NCBI RefSeq assembly: GCF_045984285.3
Contig: NZ_JBJQIK030000001.1
Span: 372,001-436,000 of the forward strand
Direction: 5' to 3'
DNA: 64,000 bases
Source of the DNA: Rugamonas sp045984285
Lineage (GTDB): Bacteria > Pseudomonadota > Gammaproteobacteria > Burkholderiales > Burkholderiaceae_D
Every line of letters begins with the position of its first letter. The stretch's first letter is position 1. The translations under genes and the position numbers were made by a program. The notes under the pieces are model-generated. The model ran no database searches and was not told the DNA's origin. It saw only the letters and a list, made by a program, of their open reading frames with translations. Below are positions 59,875 to 64,000 of the stretch, piece after piece.

Positions 59875-61615
59875 CCAGGCTGGCCTCCAGTTGTTGATAG
59901 CGCCACTGGCTGGCGTACCAGCCGTTCAGCGCGAGCAGTTCCTCGTGCGTGCCGGCTTCGCTGATGCGGCCGTCGCGCAGCACCACGATATGGTCGGCAT
60001 CCACCACGGCGCTCAGGCGGTGGCTGGCGATGATGGCGCTGCGGCCGGGATGGGCGCGGCGCAGTTCTTCCAGGTGTTCCAGGATGCGCGTTTCGGTGCC
60101 GGTATCCACGGCGGACAGCGCATCGTCCAGCAGCAGCAGCTCGTTGTCGGACAGCAGGGCGCGTGCAATCGCCACGCGCTGGCGCTGGCCGCCGGACAGG
60201 GTGATGCCGCGTTCGCCCACTTCGGTCTCGTAAGCCTGCGGGAACAGCAGGATATCGTCGTGGATCGCCGCCAGGTCCGCCGCGTGCTCCACCTCCTGCC
60301 GGCTGGCTTCCGGCCGCGCCAGGGCAATGTTCTCCGCAATGCTGGCCGAGAACAGGAAGGACTCCTGGGGCACCCAGCTGATGGCATCGCGCAGCGCCGC
60401 CAGCTTGTATTCTTCCAGCGCGTGGCCGCCCCAGCGCACCTCGCCCTGCTGCGGCGTGAGCTGGCGCAGCAGCACGCGCAGCAAGGTCGATTTGCCGGCG
60501 CCGGTAGGGCCAACCAGGCCGATGGTCTGGCCCGGCTGCACCGTCAGCGACAGGCCGCTCAACGCAAGCGCTGTCTGGCCCGGATAGCTGACCGAGACGT
60601 CGCGCAGCACCAGCTCGCCCGGCTGCAGCGTGGCGAGCGTGCCGTGGTCGTCGATGGACAGCGGCTCGTCCAGCATGGGCTGCAGGCGCGCCCACGCGGC
60701 GCGGCCGCGTTCGATCAGGGACATCACCCATCCTGCAGCGAACATGGGCCAGATCAGCAGGCCAAGGTACATGCTGAAACTGGTCAGCGCACCGATGGAC
60801 AGCTCATTGGTCCACACCAGGTAGCCGCCATAGCCCAGCGACAGCACGGCCGCTGCCGACAGGGTCAGGCCGAACGCCGGCTCATAGGCCGCTTCCCAGC
60901 GCTGCGCGTTCAGGTTGGCCTGGGCCGCGTCACCTGCCAGCTCGGAGAAGCGCTTGCTGCTGCGCTGTTCCAGGCCGAGGGTGCGCAAGGTGCGCACGCC
61001 GGACAGCGTTTCCTGCACATGCTCGTTGAGGGAGCTGAAACGCTTCAGCGCGTCGGCCGACGCGGTGTGGATATTGGTGGAGATGCGCCAGAAGGCGTAA
61101 GCCATGATGGGGAAGGGCAGCAGCGATACCAGCGCCAGGCGCCAGTCCACGCCCAGCAGCATCATGGCCAGCACCAGCACCAGGGTGAGGGTGCCGTCGA
61201 AACCGGCCAGCGCGGCTTCGCCGGCGGCCATCTCGATGGCGTCGATATCGTTGGTGGCCAGCGCCATCAGGTCGCCGGTGCGCTGTTTCTGGTAGAAGGC
61301 CGGGCCCTGGCGCGACAGGCGGCGGTAGAAGCGGGTGCGCAGCTCCACGCCCAGCTGGTAGGCGGCGGAATAGAGCCGGATGCGCCAGGCCACGCGCAGG
61401 CCGTAATTGAGCAGGCCGACCAGCAGCAGGGCCGCGACCCCGGTCAGCAGCTCGTCGCCGCTGAGCCGGTTGGCCGCGAGGCCGTCGACCATGGAACCGA
61501 TCTTGCGGGGAATCCAGATAGCGATAACGGCGACACCGGCCAGCATCACGCCTGCTGCGGCGTACGCGCGCCAGTGCGAACGTACGAAGCCGCCAATCAG
61601 CCTCGATAAACTCAT
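59864..61615 (-). CDS. Heterodimeric ABC exporter subunit, MdlA-like (degenerate Walker B)
   Basis: This 583-residue protein has six membrane helices and a nucleotide-binding domain with Walker A GPTGAGKSTLLRVLL and signature LSGGQRQRVAIARAL. Its Walker B reads LLLLDDALSAVD, so the catalytic Glu is replaced by Asp. In known heterodimeric exporters this marks the subunit whose own ATP site hydrolyses slowly or not at all. AAGGA lies upstream of the ATG at 61615. It overlaps the MdlB-like gene by 11 bases, and a repeat element lies just upstream. Confidence 0.94.
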   Translation of the reverse strand: MSLSRLIGGFVRSHWRAYAAAGVMLAGVAVIAIWIPRKIGSMVDGLAANRLSGDELLTGVAALLLVGLLNYGLRVAWRIRLYSAAYQLGVELRTRFYRRLSRQGPAFYQKQRTGDLMALATNDIDAIEMAAGEAALAGFDGTLTLVLVLAMMLLGVDWRLALVSLLPFPIMAYAFWRISTNIHTASADALKRFSSLNEHVQETLSGVRTLRTLGLEQRSSKRFSELAGDAAQANLNAQRWEAAYEPAFGLTLSAAAVLSLGYGGYLVWTNELSIGALTSFSMYLGLLIWPMFAAGWVMSLIERGRAAWARLQPMLDEPLSIDDHGTLATLQPGELVLRDVSVSYPGQTALALSGLSLTVQPGQTIGLVGPTGAGKSTLLRVLLRQLTPQQGEVRWGGHALEEYKLAALRDAISWVPQESFLFSASIAENIALARPEASRQEVEHAADLAAIHDDILLFPQAYETEVGERGITLSGGQRQRVAIARALLSDNELLLLDDALSAVDTGTETRILEHLEELRRAHPGRSAIIASHRLSAVVDADHIVVLRDGRISEAGTHEELLALNGWYASQWRYQQLEASLDAA

Positions 61616-61654
61616 GACATATCCTTGCAGTGAGCCCGCTAGGATACATCAATA

Positions 61655-61747
61655 CGTCATTCCCCTTCGGCGGTCCGCCGCGCAGGCGGGAATCCAGGTG
61701 ATCAGCCCCAGGCTCCCTCCTGGATTCCCGCCTGCGCGGGAATGACG
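61655..61747. repeat. Long inverted repeat of the GTCATTCCCGC/GCGGGAATGAC type
   Basis: Outer arms CGTCATTCCC (61655-61664) and GGGAATGACG (61738-61747) and inner 19-bp arms (61680-61698 and 61719-61737; GCGCAGGCGGGAATCC) are all perfect. Elements of this type are scattered in many proteobacterial genomes. It separates the phasin 3' end from the ABC exporter 5' end. Confidence 0.85.
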
Positions 61748-61757
61748 AAAACAGCCG

Positions 61758-62336
61758 CTATTTCTTGGCTTTGGCGCTCACCGGCACAGCGGCAACCGCC
61801 TCCGAAACCGCCTTGGCGACGGCAGCGGGTTTGGCTTTCACCGGTCTGGACGCAGCTTCCACCGGGGCGGCGATGGCTGCAGCGGCGGCAGCTGCCGCAT
61901 CGGCCACCGGGTCGGCGGCAGGCCTGGCTGCTTCCACCACCAGCGCGGCCGTTTCGGCGGGCGCCTGCAGCGCAGCAGGCCGGACCGTTTCAGCGGCGGC
62001 GCGGGCCGCGCCCAGCTGGGCCTTGGCGGTTTGCAGCAATTCGGCCTGGGTCTGGCTGGCGATGCTGAACAGTTCACGGCCATAGGCCAGCACCTTGTCC
62101 AGCGATGGCGCCTGCGCGGCGCTCAGGCTGATGAACTCGCTGGTATCCCTGGCGCCCAGCAGTTGCTGTACGGCATCGGTGCCCTGTTCGACGGACGCGC
62201 GCGCCGTGCTGACGTTCAGCGCGATGACTTTCTGGGCGCCTTCGAAAGCCTTGCTGGCGAAGCTGTTGAGGATATTCAACTGCGTTTCAAGCTGCGATTT
62301 CGCGGCCTGGGACAACTGCTCCGGAATAGGGAACAT
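61758..62336 (-). CDS. Phasin family protein (PHA granule surface)
   Basis: This 192-residue protein has the phasin layout: an amphipathic helical domain (about 5-110; EQLSQAAKSQLETQLNILNSFASKAFEGAQKVIALN spans 6-42, then RASVEQGTDAVQQLLGA). An Ala/Pro/Val-rich low-complexity tail ends in AKAKK. Phasins coat polyhydroxyalkanoate granules and control their number and size. The AGGAGAA site and ATG at 62336 are clear. No PHA synthesis genes lie in the window, so this is a stand-alone phasin copy, as is common in this group. Confidence 0.92.
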   Translation of the reverse strand: MFPIPEQLSQAAKSQLETQLNILNSFASKAFEGAQKVIALNVSTARASVEQGTDAVQQLLGARDTSEFISLSAAQAPSLDKVLAYGRELFSIASQTQAELLQTAKAQLGAARAAAETVRPAALQAPAETAALVVEAARPAADPVADAAAAAAAAIAAPVEAASRPVKAKPAAVAKAVSEAVAAVPVSAKAKK

Positions 62337-62540
62337 AATTTCTCCTGCAGAGGGTTGAAAATGGTGCGATGCAATAAGTTTATTCTAGCCATGAAGCGAA
62401 GGGAAGGAAAGCAGTTTTCGTTCGCGGCATAACATAATTAATGCAGTGCAACATTGCGTTTTATCATGATGTCTTTCCCATTGCGGGAAATGGCCGGCGG
62501 TGCCTACAATCGCTTAACAAATCAAGCGGAGACGATACCG

Positions 62541-63827
62541 ATGGACGCAGTGATCCGTAACGCCACGCTCCCCGACGGCAGGCAGGGCATCGACGTTGCC
62601 ATTGCAGCAGGACGGATCGCCGCCATCGGCCCCGCGCTGCCGGTGCAGGCGGCCTTGCAGATCGATGCCGACGGCGATCTGCTCACGCCGCCCTTCGTGG
62701 ATGCCCATTTCCACATGGATGCAACGCTCAGCTACGGCCTGCCGCGCGTGAACCGGTCCGGCACGCTGCTGGAAGGCATTGCCCTGTGGGGCGAACTGAA
62801 GCCGGAACTGAGCCAGGAAGCGCTGGTGGAGCGCGCGCTGCAGTATTGCGACTGGGCGGTGGCGCGCGGCCTGCTCGCGATCCGCACCCATGTGGACGTG
62901 TGCGACGAGCGCCTGCTGGCGGTGGAGGCGCTGCTGGAAGTGAAACGCCGTGTAGCGCCTTACCTCGACATGCAGCTGGTGGCCTTCCCGCAGGACGGAC
63001 TGCTGCGCAGCCCCGGCGCTTTCGACAATCTGAAGCGCGCGATCGCGATGGGTGTCGACGTGGTGGGCGGCATCCCGCATTTCGAACGCACCATGGCCGA
63101 TGGCGCCGAGTCGGTGCGCCTGCTGTGCGAGTTCGCCGCGGACAAGGGCCTGCGTGTGGACATGCACTGCGACGAGTCGGACGACCCGCTGTCGCGCCAC
63201 ATCGAAACCCTGGCCAGCGAGTGCAACCGCCTTGGCCTGCATGGCCGCGTGGCGGGCTCACACCTCACCTCCATGCACTCGATGGACAATTACTATGTGA
63301 GCAAACTGCTGCCGCTGATCCGCGAGGCGGGCGTGGCCGCCATCGCCAACCCGCTGATCAACATTACCCTGCAGGGGCGGCACGACACTTACCCCAAACG
63401 GCGCGGCATGACCCGCGTGCCGGAGCTGATGGCCGCCGGCGTCGATGTGGCCTTCGGCCACGACTGCGTGATGGACCCCTGGTACAGCCTGGGCTCCGGC
63501 GACATGCTCGAAGTCGCCCATATGGGGCTGCATGTTGCGCAGATGACGGGCCAGCAGGCCATGCTGGCCTGCTTCGACGCAGTCACCAGCACGCCGGCCC
63601 GCATCCTCGGGCTGGAAGGCTACGGCATTGCCGAAGGCTGCAACGCCGACCTGGTGCTGCTCGATGCGGGCAGCCCGGTGGAAGCGATCCGCCTGCGTGC
63701 CGCGCGCCGCATGGTGATGCGGCGCGGCCGCGTGGTGGCCGAATCGCCGCGCGCTGCTGCGCGGCTGGCGCTGCCCGGCCGGCCCGCACAGGTGAACTTC
63801 CGCCTGCAGCGCAAGGTGCCTGCATGA
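62541..63827 (+). CDS. codA: Cytosine deaminase (CodA-like amidohydrolase)
   Basis: This 428-residue protein closely follows E. coli CodA (427 residues). Metal ligands are H56 and H58 (DAHFHMDATL), H209 in DMHCDESDD with catalytic E212, and D308 in FGHDCVMDPWYSLGSGDM. Other CodA segments are IRTHVDVCD, LQGRHDTYPKRRGMTRV and HMGLHVAQMTGQ. It deaminates cytosine (or a related pyrimidine or triazine) to uracil in pyrimidine salvage. The ATG at 62541 has CGGAGA upstream and gives the length expected; the open frame before it is not coding. A GNAT gene overlaps its stop (ATGA). Substrate could differ in detail, for example isocytosine or creatinine-like compounds. Confidence 0.9.
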   Translation: MDAVIRNATLPDGRQGIDVAIAAGRIAAIGPALPVQAALQIDADGDLLTPPFVDAHFHMDATLSYGLPRVNRSGTLLEGIALWGELKPELSQEALVERALQYCDWAVARGLLAIRTHVDVCDERLLAVEALLEVKRRVAPYLDMQLVAFPQDGLLRSPGAFDNLKRAIAMGVDVVGGIPHFERTMADGAESVRLLCEFAADKGLRVDMHCDESDDPLSRHIETLASECNRLGLHGRVAGSHLTSMHSMDNYYVSKLLPLIREAGVAAIANPLINITLQGRHDTYPKRRGMTRVPELMAAGVDVAFGHDCVMDPWYSLGSGDMLEVAHMGLHVAQMTGQQAMLACFDAVTSTPARILGLEGYGIAEGCNADLVLLDAGSPVEAIRLRAARRMVMRRGRVVAESPRAAARLALPGRPAQVNFRLQRKVPA

Positions 63828-64000
63828 GCGCCATTCTTGCCACGCCCCGCCTGACCCTGCGCACCATCGGTCCGCAGGATGCGCCTTTCTACCTGGAGCT
63901 GATCAACGACCCGACATGGATCGCCAACATCGGCGACAAGGGCATCCGCACGCTGGAAGGGGCGGAAGACAATATCCGCAGCGGTCCGATGGCGATGCAG
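63824..64000 (+). CDS. GNAT (RimJ/RimL-type) N-acetyltransferase, 3' end cut by window
   Basis: Only the first 59 codons are visible. ATPRLTLRTIGPQDAPFYLELINDPTWIANIGDKG is the standard start of RimJ/RimL-like acetyltransferases that acetylate protein N-termini or small amines. The ATG overlaps the cytosine deaminase stop codon by four bases, so it is co-transcribed. The catalytic acetyl-CoA loop lies beyond the window. Confidence 0.85.
   Translation, partial: MSAILATPRLTLRTIGPQDAPFYLELINDPTWIANIGDKGIRTLEGAEDNIRSGPMAMQ

Noticed and set aside
59621..61609. Plus-strand 662-codon open frame opposite the ABC exporter
   Set aside because: It is Gln/His/Arg-rich antisense, while the minus strand has Walker motifs.
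61655..61747. Considered as a mobile element or attachment site
   Set aside because: It is only about 93 bases long, without an open frame; it matches a widespread dispersed inverted repeat type rather than an insertion sequence.
62337..62540. A PhaR operator before the phasin gene
   Set aside because: TGCAA motifs recur in the spacer, but I could not define a site that matches a known PhaR consensus with confidence.
1..64000. CRISPR arrays, tRNA, rRNA, insertion sequences, prophage
   Set aside because: No regularly spaced repeats, no cloverleaf-like or rRNA sequence, and no transposase, integrase or phage structural gene was seen.

Overview
The window is chromosomal DNA of a high-GC Gram-negative bacterium. 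An Oxalobacteraceae-type betaproteobacterium (Massilia/Duganella/Pseudoduganella group) is the best guess. This rests on the gene mix (phasin, DUF883 protein, DUF1800/DUF1501 pair, several NodT-type efflux proteins, many sensor kinases and c-di-GMP proteins) and on intergenic GGGGACAGACCC palindromes that I associate with that family. It is inference, not a database result. About 55 genes are packed tightly, many with ATGA or TAATG overlaps. I see no rRNA, tRNA, CRISPR array, insertion sequence, prophage or replication origin.

Layout. 1-4.1 kb: the end of an FtsX-type ABC permease, an orphan branched-chain amino-acid binding protein, and a coiled-coil protein with an internal tandem duplication. 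4.2-7.2 kb: a DUF883 membrane protein and a large-subunit catalase (KatE). 7.3-17.8 kb: two tripartite efflux operons facing each other, MFS/HlyD/NodT on the plus strand and TetR/NodT/MFP/RND on the minus strand, with a strong hairpin between them. 18-20.7 kb: DUF1800 and DUF1501 secreted proteins, followed by a perfect 28-bp inverted repeat. 20.9-23.8 kb: a two-gene phosphorelay and a 2OG-Fe(II) dioxygenase. 23.8-28.7 kb: an overlapping M1 peptidase / DUF6702 / TonB-receptor operon, with REP-like sequence inside the receptor's signal-peptide codons. 28.9-30.5 kb: a secreted alpha/beta hydrolase and an OhrR-type regulator that share an operator-like motif. 30.6-34.4 kb: a zinc-ribbon protein, an HD-GYP response regulator and a CHASE-domain kinase. 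34.4-42.7 kb: mixed metabolic and regulatory genes, including a truncated RlmI-like protein and an AT-richer GST/TetR pair.

42.8-50.8 kb holds the most unusual content: a five-gene operon of a zinc-ribbon/propeller-like protein, a secreted degenerate VWA-like membrane protein, a small membrane protein, a 1192-residue tubulin-like protein with a C-terminal GYF_2-like domain, and a zinc-ribbon membrane protein. It looks like an envelope-spanning complex around a cytosolic tubulin-fold nucleotide-binding protein. I know of no function for it. 50.9-55.4 kb: a LytS/LytTR two-component system flanked by two paralogous secreted S41 peptidases. 55.5-64 kb: a lipoprotein, a periplasmic-TPR diguanylate cyclase, an asymmetric heterodimeric ABC exporter, a phasin, a cytosine deaminase, and the start of a GNAT acetyltransferase cut by the window end.

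Overall the region is rich in export, envelope and signalling functions, with several local regulators sitting next to clear dyad-symmetric operator candidates.
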